DNA of 64,000 bases from Frigoribacterium sp. VKM Ac-2836 (GCF_013248995.1 NZ_JABRPK010000002.1:620001-684000), one strand, 5' to 3'. Positions 19,079 through 27,721 are shown, counted from the first letter of the stretch. The notes: generated by a model not told the origin, from the letters alone. Numbers and translations are program-made.

Positions 19079-20134
19079 ATGGCTGACTTCCCGTACCGAT
19101 TGACCCGTCTGGGCGTCGTGATGACCCCCGACCCCGACTCCCGCGACGAGGCCGAGGGGGTGCTCAACCCCGGTTCGGGACGCGGGCCGGACGGCGAGCT
19201 GTACCTGCTGCCGCGGCTGGTGGCCCCGGGCAACGTGTCCCGGGTCGGGCTGGCCCGGGTCGTCGTCGAGGACGGTGTGCCCGTCGGGGTCACCCGTGAG
19301 GGCGTGGTGCTCGCACCCGACCGGGGCTGGGAACGCGGCGCGACTCACTCCGGCGTCGAGGACCCTCGTGTCACGTGGATCGACGAGCTCGGGCTGCACG
19401 TGATGACCTACGTCGCCTACGGGCCGCTCGGGCCGCGCACCGCCGTCGCCGTGAGCGACGACCTCCGGGACTGGCGTCGGCTCGGGCCGGTCACGTTCGA
19501 GTACGTCGACGAACTCGACACCGACCTCGGGCTGTTCCACAACAAGGACACGGTGTTCTTCCCGTCGCCGGTCACCGCGCCCGACGGCGTGCGCAGCTTC
19601 GCCGTGCTGCACCGGCCGATGTGGCACATCGGGGCGACGGTGCCGGGCGAGGGCAGTCCGCTGCCCGCCGGCGTCACCGACGGTCGGCACTCGATCTGGA
19701 TCAGTTACGTGCCGGTCGCCGCCGTGGCCGCCGACCCCCGGGCGCTGGCGCGGTGGGGGCAGCATCGCTTCGTCGCGGGTCCGGCCTTCCCCTTCGAGGA
19801 GCTCAAGATCGGGGGCGGCCCGCCCCCGCTGCGTGTGCCCGAGGGGTGGCTGCTGCTGCACCACGGAGTCACCGGCGTGATCGAGGACGCGTTCGCGCAG
19901 CAGCAGAACGTGAACTACGCCGCGGGCGGCATGATCCTCGACGCCGACGACCCGTCGCGCGTCGTCACCCGGTCGGAGGTGCCGCTGCTCGAGGCCGAGA
20001 CCGCCGACGAACGCGACGGCATCGTGCCGAACGTGGTGTTCCCGACCGCGATCGAACACGTCGACGGCGTCCCGTACGTGTTCTACGGCATGGCCGACTC
20101 GAAGATCGGCGTCGCCCGCCTCGACCGGGCCTGA
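19079..20134 (+). CDS. glycoside hydrolase family 130 protein
   Basis: This 351-residue β-propeller enzyme is close to GH130, which contains phosphorylases acting on β-mannosides. Typical elements are V-L-N-P-G-S (about 25), G-V-E-D-P-R-V-T-W (about 92), V-M-T-Y-V-A-Y-G-P-L-G-P-R-T-A-V-A-V-S, H-N-K-D-T-V-F-F-P and L-H-R-P. It has no signal peptide, as expected for an intracellular phosphorylase that works on imported oligosaccharides. The ATG at 19079 has GAAAGG upstream. Whether it is a true phosphorylase or a hydrolase, and on which linkage, cannot be read here. Confidence 0.88.
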   Translation: MADFPYRLTRLGVVMTPDPDSRDEAEGVLNPGSGRGPDGELYLLPRLVAPGNVSRVGLARVVVEDGVPVGVTREGVVLAPDRGWERGATHSGVEDPRVTWIDELGLHVMTYVAYGPLGPRTAVAVSDDLRDWRRLGPVTFEYVDELDTDLGLFHNKDTVFFPSPVTAPDGVRSFAVLHRPMWHIGATVPGEGSPLPAGVTDGRHSIWISYVPVAAVAADPRALARWGQHRFVAGPAFPFEELKIGGGPPPLRVPEGWLLLHHGVTGVIEDAFAQQQNVNYAAGGMILDADDPSRVVTRSEVPLLEAETADERDGIVPNVVFPTAIEHVDGVPYVFYGMADSKIGVARLDRA

Positions 20135-20208
20135 GCTCACTCACACACCGTCGTCGAGCACGGCCCGACGACGACCACGGACCACTGACAAGAAGGAGGC
20201 GGTCGACG

Positions 20209-22302
20209 ATGATCGCACGCACCTCACGATGGACGGGCGCGGCACTGGCCGCGGCCCTGGCGACCGTGCTGGGGGTGACGGGGGCGCTGCCGGCTGCCGC
20301 CGCGCCTCCTGGTCCGGCGGCTGCGCCGAGCGGCACGGCTGCGCCGGCCGTCCCGCCGGCCGCACCGGCCGTGGCGCCGCTGACGAACCTGGCGCACCTG
20401 GACTTCCTGCTCGACCGGACGACGCCCGCGCCCGAGGCCGGGCACTCGACCTACCGGCAGAGCAGCGAGCCGACGCTCACCCTGCCGTGGACCTACGCCG
20501 ACGCCCGCGACGGCGGCACCTTCGCCCGGGTGGGCGGTGGTCCGCTCGACCCCGCGACCGGGTACTGGGGGCAGGGCGCGTACAACAGCGACGACGTCTC
20601 GCGGACGGCCGTCGTGTACCTGCGCGACTGGAAGCAGACCGGCTCGGAGTCGAGCCGGCAGAAGGCCTACGAGCTGCTGCGGGCGACCGCGTACTTCCAG
20701 ACGACCACCGGTGACGCGGCCGGCAACGTCGTGCTCTGGATGCAGCCCGACGGCACCTTCAACCGCAGCCCGGTGCCCGTCGAGCTGCCCGACCCGTCCG
20801 ACAGCGGCAACAGCTACTGGCTGGCCCGCAGCATCTGGGCATTCGGCGAGGGGTACGCCGCGTTCGCGGACGACGACCCCGAGTTCGCCGCGTTCCTGCA
20901 GCAGCGGCTGCAGCTCGGTGTCACGGCGCTCGAGCGCGAGACCCTCGCCCGCTACGGTCGGTACGACGTGGCCGACGGGGTGACGGTGCCCGCCTGGCTG
21001 ATCGGCTCCGGGGCCGACGCCTCGGCCGAGGCCGTGCTCGGACTGGCCGCCTACTCGGCTCTCGTGCCGGGGGACGCGGCTCCGCGCACCGCGCTGACGC
21101 AGCTCTCCGAGGGCGTCGCCGCGATGTCGTCCGGCGACGGGCAGACCTGGCCGTACGGTGCCGTGCTGCCCTGGGCGAAGTCCCGCTCGATGTGGCACGC
21201 CTGGTCGTCGCAGATGCCCGTCGCCCTGGCCCGTGCGTCGACCGTGCTCGGCCGACCCGACCTGCTGAAGCCCGCGGTGCTCGACCAGACCTCGTTCACG
21301 ACGACGCTGCTCACCGCGAGCGGGCCCGACAACGCCTGGTACCCGACGCCCGTCGACCAGACGCAGATCGCCTACGGCGCCGACTCGCGGCTGCAATCGG
21401 CCCTCGCCGTGGCGTCGGCGTCGGGTGCGCCGGGCCTGAAGCGGATCGCGGCCGTCACCGCGAGCTGGTACTTCGGCACGAACCGCTCGGGCACCCCCGT
21501 GTACGACCCCGCCACGGGCGTGACCTTCGACGGGGTGCAGGCCGACGGCACGGTGAACCGCAACAGCGGCGCCGAGAGCACGATCCACGGTCTCTTGTCG
21601 ATGATCGCGCTGGACGGCGCCCCCGACGTCTCGGCCGAGGCGCAGGGGCTGACGAGCGTCACCTCGCGTGACGGCCTCACGGTGGTCGAGGCCGAGACGG
21701 CGGCACCGTCCACGGGCACGGTCGTCACCCCCGACTCGGCCTGGACGGGCGAGTCGCAGTACAGCGGCGGCTCGGCCCTGCGGCTCGAGCCCGGGCAGAG
21801 CGCGACGATCACGGTGCCCGCTGGCTCCGGCCTGCGGCACGTCGAGCCGGTGCTGCTCGCCGCCGAGGGAGTGTGGTCGACGTCGGTCTGGAAGGCGGGA
21901 CGCGTGCCCCTCGGGACGCTGACGACGCAGGCCGGAGCGCAGGGCGTGACCGCCGCCTCCGGGGCGCTGCTTCCCCAGACGCTGCCGGTGCCGATCGGTG
22001 CGGGGGCGACCACGATCACCGTGACCGCCGGGCGCAACGCGACCGTGGTCGACGGCCTGATCGTGCGACCGCTCGTCCAGCGGCTCGTTCTCGGTGGCAC
22101 GGCGGCCGACGGGCGGTCGACGACGACCGAGCTGCTGTCGTCGACCTCGCGGCTGCCCTTGCCGGCCTCGGTCGGTGTGCGCGGCACCCGTTCGTCGGTG
22201 TCGTCGTACGACGCGCAGGGCCGACTCGTGCAGCAGCGCGACGTGCAGGGCCGCAGTGTGGTGGTCGTGAAGCCCGGGGGCTTCGCCGTCCTCACCCGCT
22301 GA
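20209..22302 (+). CDS. secreted helical-toroid glycan-active protein
   Basis: Last gene of the operon, encoding 697 residues. AAGGAGG precedes the ATG. A signal peptide ends near A-A-A-A-P and is followed by a Pro/Ala linker (about 30-55). Residues about 65-470 are Trp/Tyr-rich, with helical repeats such as G-Y-W-G-Q-G-A-Y-N-S-D-D, S-Y-W-L-A-R-S-I-W-A-F-G-E-G-Y and W-P-Y-G-A-V-L-P-W, resembling (α/α)6-toroid glycosidases or lyases. From about 480 a β-sandwich begins V-V-E-A-E-T-A, as in CBM6/35-like modules. No sortase motif is seen. It probably cuts the polymer outside the cell to feed the importer. I cannot name a GH family with confidence. Confidence 0.8.
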   Translation: MIARTSRWTGAALAAALATVLGVTGALPAAAAPPGPAAAPSGTAAPAVPPAAPAVAPLTNLAHLDFLLDRTTPAPEAGHSTYRQSSEPTLTLPWTYADARDGGTFARVGGGPLDPATGYWGQGAYNSDDVSRTAVVYLRDWKQTGSESSRQKAYELLRATAYFQTTTGDAAGNVVLWMQPDGTFNRSPVPVELPDPSDSGNSYWLARSIWAFGEGYAAFADDDPEFAAFLQQRLQLGVTALERETLARYGRYDVADGVTVPAWLIGSGADASAEAVLGLAAYSALVPGDAAPRTALTQLSEGVAAMSSGDGQTWPYGAVLPWAKSRSMWHAWSSQMPVALARASTVLGRPDLLKPAVLDQTSFTTTLLTASGPDNAWYPTPVDQTQIAYGADSRLQSALAVASASGAPGLKRIAAVTASWYFGTNRSGTPVYDPATGVTFDGVQADGTVNRNSGAESTIHGLLSMIALDGAPDVSAEAQGLTSVTSRDGLTVVEAETAAPSTGTVVTPDSAWTGESQYSGGSALRLEPGQSATITVPAGSGLRHVEPVLLAAEGVWSTSVWKAGRVPLGTLTTQAGAQGVTAASGALLPQTLPVPIGAGATTITVTAGRNATVVDGLIVRPLVQRLVLGGTAADGRSTTTELLSSTSRLPLPASVGVRGTRSSVSSYDAQGRLVQQRDVQGRSVVVVKPGGFAVLTR

Positions 22303-22311
22303 CGCGGCCGC

Positions 22312-22377
22312 GAGACCCCAGGAACCTGCTCAGACCCGATGCCGCGCGCGAGGGTCTCGGCAGGTTCCCGGGGTCTC
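22312..22377. repeat. long imperfect inverted repeat after the glycan operon
   Basis: GAGACCCCaGGAACCTGC on the left pairs with GCAGGTTCCcGGGGTCTC on the right, with one mismatch. An inner GACCC/GGGTC pair extends the stem. It begins ten bases after the stop of the secreted protein, so it probably ends the operon transcript. It also borders the toxin-antitoxin promoter. Confidence 0.75.
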
Positions 22378-22400
22378 ATCGCGCTGTATGCACGATCGTA

Positions 22401-22406
22401 TATAAT
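22401..22406 (+). promoter_or_regulatory. consensus -10 of a leaderless antitoxin transcript
   Basis: A perfect TATAAT lies seven bases before the antitoxin ATG at 22413, which places the expected transcription start on or next to the start codon. No Shine-Dalgarno can fit, so translation is leaderless. The -35 region is poor. The AT-rich stretch, with GATCG and CGATC flanks, is unusual in this GC-rich window and could be bound by the antitoxin HTH. Confidence 0.7.
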
Positions 22407-22412
22407 CCGATC

Positions 22413-22943
22413 ATGATCACCTCGGATGTCGGTTCTCGTCTGCGGGAGGCGCGGGTCGCCGCGCAGCTCACACAGGGCGAGGTGGGGCGGAGGGCAGGGC
22501 TGCCGCAGAGCGCCGTCTCGAGGTACGAGAACGGCTCGAAGACCCCGTCGTTGCCCGTGCTCGAGCGTCTCTTCGAGGCGTCAGGCCTCGACCTGGCGCT
22601 CACGCTCATGCCGTCTTGTCCTCGGACGTCCACGACCGTGTCCCCGTTCGTCGGGCCCGTAGGGCGCAGCGTGCAACCACATCGTGCCGAACTGAGATCG
22701 TTCTTCGCGCACGAGGGGTTCGGCTCGCCCCAGGTCTTCGGCAGCGTCAGCCGAGGCGACGACCGCGCCGACAGCGACCTCGACGTCGTCGTCGACCTGC
22801 CCGACGGCCTCGGGTTGTTCGGGCTGGCGGCGGCTGCGCGTCGGGCAAGCGACATCGCCGGGGTCGTGGTCGACGTCGTGCCCCGCGACGGCCTGACCCC
22901 CGAGGTCGCCGAGGCGGTCTCGCGGGACGGCGTCGCCCTGTGA
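22413..22943 (+). CDS. HTH-MNT antitoxin (MntA-like nucleotidyltransferase fused to Xre HTH)
   Basis: This 176-residue protein joins an N-terminal Cro/CI-type helix-turn-helix (about 8-62; L-T-Q-G-E-V-G-R-R-A-G-L-P-Q-S-A-V-S-R-Y-E-N-G) to a minimal nucleotidyltransferase domain. The MNT active-site signature GSx10DxD is complete, with Gly110, Ser111, Asp122 and Asp124. In MntA/HepT systems the MNT antitoxin silences the HEPN toxin by AMPylating it near its active site; that activity is inferred here. The added HTH should allow the antitoxin to repress its own promoter. Its stop overlaps the toxin GTG start. Translation is apparently leaderless. Confidence 0.87.
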   Translation: MITSDVGSRLREARVAAQLTQGEVGRRAGLPQSAVSRYENGSKTPSLPVLERLFEASGLDLALTLMPSCPRTSTTVSPFVGPVGRSVQPHRAELRSFFAHEGFGSPQVFGSVSRGDDRADSDLDVVVDLPDGLGLFGLAAAARRASDIAGVVVDVVPRDGLTPEVAEAVSRDGVAL

Positions 22944-23263
22944 GCCGTCACGATCGGGCACGGCTGGACGACATCGCCGCCGCCCTGGTCGCCATCGACG
23001 CGCATCGTCGACGTGGCGACCTCACGGACGGACTCGTCTTCGACGCCGTGCGGGTCCGCCTCATCGAGATCGGCGAGGCGGTGAAGGGGCTCTCGTCCGA
23101 GACGACGAGCGAGGCGCCCGAGATCCCCTGGACCGACGTCGCCCGCATGCGTGACTTCCTCGCTCACCGGTACTTCGACACCTCGCACTCCGTCGTGGCG
23201 CACACCGTCGACCACGACCTGCCGGTTCTGTCATCGGCCGTCGAGCGGCTGCGTCGCGGCTGA
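22940..23263 (+). CDS. HEPN-domain toxin, HepT/DUF86-like
   Basis: This 107-residue all-helical protein is translationally coupled to the antitoxin by a GTGA overlap. It contains the HEPN ribonuclease motif Rx4HxY as Arg71-D-F-L-A-His76-R-Tyr78, the catalytic Arg/His pair and the Tyr that is AMPylated in characterised HepT proteins. Other family features are the R-L-I-E-I-G-E-A-V-K-G helix and the final V-D-H-D-L-P-V-L helix. It is expected to cut RNA (tRNA in studied cases) when free of antitoxin. The target here is unknown. Confidence 0.9.
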   Translation: MSRHDRARLDDIAAALVAIDAHRRRGDLTDGLVFDAVRVRLIEIGEAVKGLSSETTSEAPEIPWTDVARMRDFLAHRYFDTSHSVVAHTVDHDLPVLSSAVERLRRG

Positions 23264-23303
23264 CGCGCTCCGCGGACGAGGAGGCGCGGGTACGGTCGAG
23301 CGC

Positions 23304-23549
23304 ATGAGCGACGACACGCAGCCCCCCGGTCCCGACGGCGCCGGCCGCGACACGAGCCCGGGGCACGAGGTCGACCACGACCCGACCGGCATGACCGACG
23401 ACGAGAAGCGGCACGACCAGCTGACCCGCGCGCCGAAGTCGGACGAGTCGGACGCCGCCCCGCGCATCACGACCGAGGACCGGGGCGACGGCGTCACCCG
23501 CATCGACGTCGCCGACACGGCCAAGGTCCGCCCGGGCAAGGTCGACTGA
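23304..23549 (+). CDS. small acidic hydrophilic protein
   Basis: This 81-residue protein is rich in Asp, Gly, Pro, Arg and Thr and has no hydrophobic segment. It contains E-V-D-H-D-P-T-G-M-T-D-D-E-K and ends in R-I-D-V-A-D-T-A-K-V-R-P-G-K-V-D. It looks intrinsically disordered; similar short acidic proteins are common in actinobacteria and uncharacterised. The ATG lies 11 bp after a GAGGAGGCGCGGGTAC repeat copy, which may provide the ribosome-binding site. Its codon pattern fits its neighbours. Confidence 0.55.
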   Translation: MSDDTQPPGPDGAGRDTSPGHEVDHDPTGMTDDEKRHDQLTRAPKSDESDAAPRITTEDRGDGVTRIDVADTAKVRPGKVD

Positions 23550-23619
23550 CGCGGGGTGCTGGTCGGCGGGCCGTCCGCGGCGGCCGGCCCGCGCCTCCTC
23601 GGCACCTCCCGCGGCCCGT

Positions 23620-23639
23620 GATCCGGTACGTACCGGATC
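23620..23639. repeat. GATCCGGTACGTACCGGATC palindrome, copy 2
   Basis: This is an exact copy of the palindrome at 9308, here extended by T and A to 22 bp. It lies in the 309-bp gene-free stretch 23550-23858 before the molybdenum hydroxylase operon, 33 bp from copy 3. The same gap also holds a minus-strand GGAGGCGCGG copy at about 23590 and a GGTGCC tandem repeat. Confidence 0.88.
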
Positions 23640-23672
23640 AGGCTCTGGTCCAGGGTTCCTCCCGCGGCGGTC

Positions 23673-23692
23673 GATCCGGTACGTACCGGATC
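23673..23692. repeat. GATCCGGTACGTACCGGATC palindrome, copy 3
   Basis: This is an exact copy of the 20-bp palindrome, 53 bp centre to centre from copy 2, which is five helical turns. Such phasing would let two bound dimers sit on the same DNA face. It is about 167 bp upstream of the 2Fe-2S subunit start. Confidence 0.88.
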
Positions 23693-23734
23693 ACGCCCGG
23701 CGCGAGAACACCTCCCGGCGAGAAGTCACCCTCC

Positions 23735-23764
23735 GGTGCCGGTGCCGGTGCCGGTGCCGGTGCC
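23735..23764. repeat. five tandem copies of GGTGCC
   Basis: GGTGCC is repeated five times exactly in the leader region of the molybdenum hydroxylase operon, about 95 bp before its first ATG. A simple hexamer array like this can vary in copy number; no other function is visible. Confidence 0.85.
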
Positions 23765-23858
23765 CCGCCACGCGGGCGTCGACGGCCCCCGCGGCGTCGC
23801 GCTTCGCACACGGGACAGCACGTGGGCACCCGCCCGCCCCCGGGCATACGGTGCACGC

Positions 23859-24464
23859 ATGGTGTCCCAGGTCAGCGCAGAAACCAGTCCACCGGCCACG
23901 AGCCCGAACCCGCCGGGCGTCCCGACGACGACGATCACGCTCGACGTCAACGGCAGCCCCCACCGGCTCGAGGTGGACAATCGCACCTCGTTGCTCGACG
24001 CCCTGCGTGAGCGCCTCGACCTGACCGGCTCGAAGAAGGGCTGCGACCATGGCCAGTGCGGCGCGTGCACGGTCCTGGTCGACGGGCGTCGCACCAACAG
24101 CTGCCTCGTCCTCGCCGTCAGCGCCGAGGGCAGTGACGTCACGACCGTCGAGGGGCTCGCCGACGGCGACACCCTGCATCCGGTGCAGCAGGCCTTCCTC
24201 GACCGGGACGCCTACCAGTGCGGCTACTGCACGCCGGGCCAGATCTGCTCGACGGTCGGCATGCTCGAGGAGGCGCGGGCCGGCATGCCGAGTCACGTCA
24301 CCACCGACATCACGAACGGCGAGATCGACCTCGACGACGAGGAGGTCCGCGAACGCCTGAGCGGCAACCTGTGTCGGTGCGGGGCCTACATGAACATCGT
24401 CCCGGCCGTGCACGACGCGGCCTGCGCGCACGACGCCGACGCCACCGAGGGAGCCACCCGATGA
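23859..24464 (+). CDS. 2Fe-2S subunit of a molybdenum hydroxylase (PaoA/XdhS type)
   Basis: This small subunit (201 residues) carries electrons from the molybdenum centre to FAD. A plant-ferredoxin-type cluster is bound by G-C-D-H-G-Q-C-G-A-C-T-V and a later Cys (T-N-S-C). A second helical-domain cluster is bound by Q-C-G-Y-C-T-P-G and L-C-R-C-G. About 28 residues of Ser/Pro/Thr-rich tail precede the domain and carry no twin-arginine motif, so the enzyme is probably cytoplasmic, unlike Escherichia coli PaoABC. The stop overlaps the ATG of the FAD subunit, and the three subunits form an operon. Confidence 0.93.
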   Translation: MVSQVSAETSPPATSPNPPGVPTTTITLDVNGSPHRLEVDNRTSLLDALRERLDLTGSKKGCDHGQCGACTVLVDGRRTNSCLVLAVSAEGSDVTTVEGLADGDTLHPVQQAFLDRDAYQCGYCTPGQICSTVGMLEEARAGMPSHVTTDITNGEIDLDDEEVRERLSGNLCRCGAYMNIVPAVHDAACAHDADATEGATR

Positions 24465-25576
24465 AAACCTTCGAGTACGAGCGCGCGACCGACGTCGCCT
24501 CGGCCCTCGCCACCCTCGACCGCACCCCCAACGCCATGCTCCTGGGCGGTGGCACGAACCTGGTCGACCTGATGAAGCTCGGCGTCGAGCGTCCCGACCT
24601 GCTGGTCGACGTCAGCCGCGTCGACTTCGGCGGGGTCGACGAGCTGCCCGACGGAGGCCTCCGCATCGGCGCGGGGGTCCGCAACAGCGACCTCGCCGCG
24701 CACCCCCTCGTCCGCACCCGCTACCCTGCCCTGACCCGCGCCCTGGTCAGCGCGGCCTCGGGTCAGCTGCGCAACCAGGCGACGACCGGAGGCAACCTGC
24801 TGCAGCGCACCCGCTGCACGTACTTCATGGACACCACGAAGCCCTGCAACAAGCGTGAACCCGGCACGGGCTGCGGCGCGATCGCCGGGCTGTCGCGCGA
24901 ACTCGGCATCCTCGGCGTCAACGACCTCTGCATCGCCACGCACCCGGGCGACATGGCCGTCGCCCTCGCCGCGCTGGACGCAGTCGTCGTCTTCGAGACC
25001 GTCGACGGCGAACGGCGACTGCCCGTCGACGAATTCTTCCGCCAGCCGGGCGACGACCCGACCCGCGACACGAACCTCCCGAGCGGCGCGCTGATCACGG
25101 CGGTCGAGCTGCCCGCGCTGCCCGTCGCAATCAACTCGACCTACCGCAAGGCCCGCGACCGTCGCTCGTACGCCTTCGCGTTGGGCTCGGTCGCCGCCGC
25201 CCTCGCGGTCGACGAGGCCGGTCTCGTGACCGAGGTCCGCATCGCCCTGGGTGCCGCGTCGCCGGTGCCCTGGCGTGCCCGTAAGGCCGAGGAGGCGCTG
25301 GTCGGTTCGCCGGCGACGCTCGCCTCGTTCGCGGCCGCCGCGCAGCTCGAGCTGGCCGCCGCGACGACCACCAAGCAGAACGCCTTCAAGGTGCCGCTGC
25401 TGACCCGGCTCGTCGTCGGCGTGCTGAGCGAACTCGCCGGCCTCGACCACGAGGGCGACGACTCGGCTGAGGACGTCGACCCGTCGCCGTTCCGCCCGAC
25501 CGGCGGCAACGGGTCGCCCCGTCGCATCACGACCGACGTCGATCCTGGCGCCGACACCGAGGGGAGCGCGTCGTGA
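24461..25576 (+). CDS. FAD subunit of molybdenum hydroxylase with extra 4Fe-4S loop (PaoB type)
   Basis: The 371-residue middle subunit has the FAD-binding L-L-G-G-G-T-N-L-V-D-L-M-K and T-T-G-G-N-L-L-Q-R-T-R-C motifs. An inserted loop follows, R-C-T-Y-F-M-D-T-T-K-P-C-N-K-R-E-P-G plus G-C-G-A, whose Cys residues match the extra 4Fe-4S cluster found in PaoB and 4-hydroxybenzoyl-CoA-reductase-like subunits. This separates the enzyme from classic xanthine dehydrogenases. The start and stop overlap the neighbouring genes by 4 bp. Electron acceptor unknown. Confidence 0.92.
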   Translation: MKTFEYERATDVASALATLDRTPNAMLLGGGTNLVDLMKLGVERPDLLVDVSRVDFGGVDELPDGGLRIGAGVRNSDLAAHPLVRTRYPALTRALVSAASGQLRNQATTGGNLLQRTRCTYFMDTTKPCNKREPGTGCGAIAGLSRELGILGVNDLCIATHPGDMAVALAALDAVVVFETVDGERRLPVDEFFRQPGDDPTRDTNLPSGALITAVELPALPVAINSTYRKARDRRSYAFALGSVAAALAVDEAGLVTEVRIALGAASPVPWRARKAEEALVGSPATLASFAAAAQLELAAATTTKQNAFKVPLLTRLVVGVLSELAGLDHEGDDSAEDVDPSPFRPTGGNGSPRRITTDVDPGADTEGSAS

Positions 25577-27705
25577 CCACCGTCGACGTCGTCACCCCCG
25601 TCGACACGAGCGTCCCCACCGGTCTCGGTGCCCCCGTCGCCCGCCTCGAGGGCCGCGACAAGGTCACCGGCGCCGCCCGATACGCCTACGAGCACACACC
25701 CGACGGCGTGCTGTACGGCTGGATCGTGCAGTCGACCGTGACGACCGGCACGATCACCGGCTCGAACCGTGACGAGGTGCTCGCGATGCCCGGCGTGCGG
25801 GCCGTCATCACCCACGAGCAGGCCCCGCACCTCGAGGACGCCGACGACGGTGAACTGCTCGTGTTGCAGTCGGCCGAGGTCGCCTACCGCGGCCAGCCGG
25901 TCGCGCTCGTGGTGGCCGACACCTTCGACACCGCCCGCGAGGCCGCGTCCGCGCTCGCCGTCGAGTACGACGAGGGCGGCAGGGACGTCGTGCTGAGCAC
26001 CGACCACCCTGGCCTCTACGCCCCAGAGACCGTCAACGCAGGCTTCGAGACCGACACCTCGCAGGGTGACGTCGACGCGGCGATGGCCGATTCGTCCGTC
26101 GTGATCGACGAGACGTACGAGACGGCGGCCCTGTTCAACAGCCCGATGGAGCCGCACGCCACGGTCGCCACCTGGGCCGACGGCGAGCTCGACGTGCTCG
26201 ACTCGAACCAGGGCACGAGCGGAGTCGCGGGCTCGCTCGCGACGCTGTTCTCACTCGACCCGTCCGCCGTGCGCGTCCGTGCCGAGCACGTCGGCGGCGG
26301 CTTCGGATCGAAGGGCTCGGCCCGCCCGGTCGTCGTGCTCGCCTCGATCGGCACCATGCTCACCGGCCGTCCCGTGAAGGTCGCCTACACGCGACAGATG
26401 ATGTTCGCGATCGCGGGCTATCGCACGCCGACGATCTCCCGCATCCGTCTCGCCGCCGACTCCGAGGGGCACCTCTCGGCGCTGTCGCACCAGACGTACT
26501 CGCACTCGTCGACCCTCCAGGAGTTCACCGAGCAGACCGCCGAGCCGACCCGCCACCTGTGGGCCGCCCCCAGTCGTCTGATGACCCACCGGCTCGCGCG
26601 ACTCGACGTGCCGACGCCGCGCTGGATGCGTGCGCCCGGCGAGGCGCCCGGCATCTACGCCGTCGAGTCCGCGATGGACGAGCTGGCGCTGGAGCTCGAC
26701 CTCGACCCGGTCGAGCTGCGCGTCCGCAACGAGCCCGAGGTCGACCCGCACACCGGGCAGCCGTTCAGCAGCCGGCACCTGGTCGACTGCCTGCGGCGCG
26801 GGGCCGAGCTGTTCGGCTGGGGCGGCCGCGACCCGCGTCAGGGCGCGCGCCGGGTCGGGCGCTGGCTGGTCGGCACGGGTGTGGCCGCCGCCACGTATCC
26901 CGCGAGCGTGATGCCCGCGGGGGCTCGGGTCACCGCGCTGCCAGGTGGTCGCTTCGAGGTCGGTGTCAACGCGACCGACATCGGCCAGGGTGCCCGCACC
27001 GTGATGGCGCAGATCGCCGCGGTCGAGCTGGGTGTGCCCCTCGACCTCGTCGACCTGCACATCGCCGACAGTCGGCTTCCGACTGCAGGTGTGGCCGGCG
27101 GCTCGTCGGGCACGGCGTCGTGGGGGTGGGCGGTGACCAAGGCGAGTCGGCAGGTGACCGAGCTGCTCTCGCAGGGCCAGCCCGTGCCTCCGGAAGGTCT
27201 CGAGGTCGTCGTCGACATCGAGGAGGACATCGCGGCGATGAGCGACCACTCGCGCTTCGCCTACGGCGCCCAGTTCGTCGAGGCCCGCGTTGACCTCGAC
27301 TCGGGTGAGGTCGTCGTGCCGCGCATGGTCGGCGTCTTCGCGGCCGGGCGCATCATGAACGCCCGCACGGCTCGATCGCAGTTCATCGGCGGCATGACGA
27401 TGGGCCTGTCGATGGCGTTGCACGAGCACGGCATGCTCGACCCGACGCAGGGCGACTACGGCAACCACGACTTCGCGACGTACCACGTGGCAGCCAACGC
27501 CGACGTGGGGTCGATCGAGGTCGAGTGGCTCGACGAGGAGGACCCGCACCTCGCACCCATGGGCGGCAAGGGCATCGGCGAGATCGGCAACGTCGGTGCG
27601 GCCGCCGCGGTGGCGAACGCCGTCGCCCACGCGACCGGCATCCGCGTGCGCGACCTGCCGATCCAGCCCGACAAGCTGCTCGCCGGGCTGCCCACGCGGT
27701 ACTGA
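25573..27705 (+). CDS. molybdopterin-binding catalytic subunit (PaoC/XdhA type)
   Basis: This 710-residue catalytic subunit has a GTG start overlapping the previous stop. It shows the aldehyde oxidase/xanthine dehydrogenase hammerhead start (A-R-L-E-G-R-D-K-V-T-G-A-A-R-Y), the molybdopterin region G-G-G-F-G-S-K-G, R-A-P-G-E-A-P-G and the terminal G-G-K-G-I-G-E-I-G-N-V-G that holds the catalytic Glu. Together with the 4Fe-4S-bearing FAD subunit this favours an aldehyde or aromatic substrate over a purine, but that is inference. XdhC and a MocA-like transferase encoded just downstream fit cofactor maturation. A hairpin at 27722 follows the stop. Confidence 0.93.
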   Translation: MTTVDVVTPVDTSVPTGLGAPVARLEGRDKVTGAARYAYEHTPDGVLYGWIVQSTVTTGTITGSNRDEVLAMPGVRAVITHEQAPHLEDADDGELLVLQSAEVAYRGQPVALVVADTFDTAREAASALAVEYDEGGRDVVLSTDHPGLYAPETVNAGFETDTSQGDVDAAMADSSVVIDETYETAALFNSPMEPHATVATWADGELDVLDSNQGTSGVAGSLATLFSLDPSAVRVRAEHVGGGFGSKGSARPVVVLASIGTMLTGRPVKVAYTRQMMFAIAGYRTPTISRIRLAADSEGHLSALSHQTYSHSSTLQEFTEQTAEPTRHLWAAPSRLMTHRLARLDVPTPRWMRAPGEAPGIYAVESAMDELALELDLDPVELRVRNEPEVDPHTGQPFSSRHLVDCLRRGAELFGWGGRDPRQGARRVGRWLVGTGVAAATYPASVMPAGARVTALPGGRFEVGVNATDIGQGARTVMAQIAAVELGVPLDLVDLHIADSRLPTAGVAGGSSGTASWGWAVTKASRQVTELLSQGQPVPPEGLEVVVDIEEDIAAMSDHSRFAYGAQFVEARVDLDSGEVVVPRMVGVFAAGRIMNARTARSQFIGGMTMGLSMALHEHGMLDPTQGDYGNHDFATYHVAANADVGSIEVEWLDEEDPHLAPMGGKGIGEIGNVGAAAAVANAVAHATGIRVRDLPIQPDKLLAGLPTRY

Positions 27706-27721
27706 GCGGCCTCGGGAGCAC

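Noticed and set aside
23735-23764. GGTGCC array considered as a CRISPR-like or direct-repeat array
   Set aside because: There are no spacers, the unit is only six bases, and there is no cas gene. It is a simple tandem repeat.
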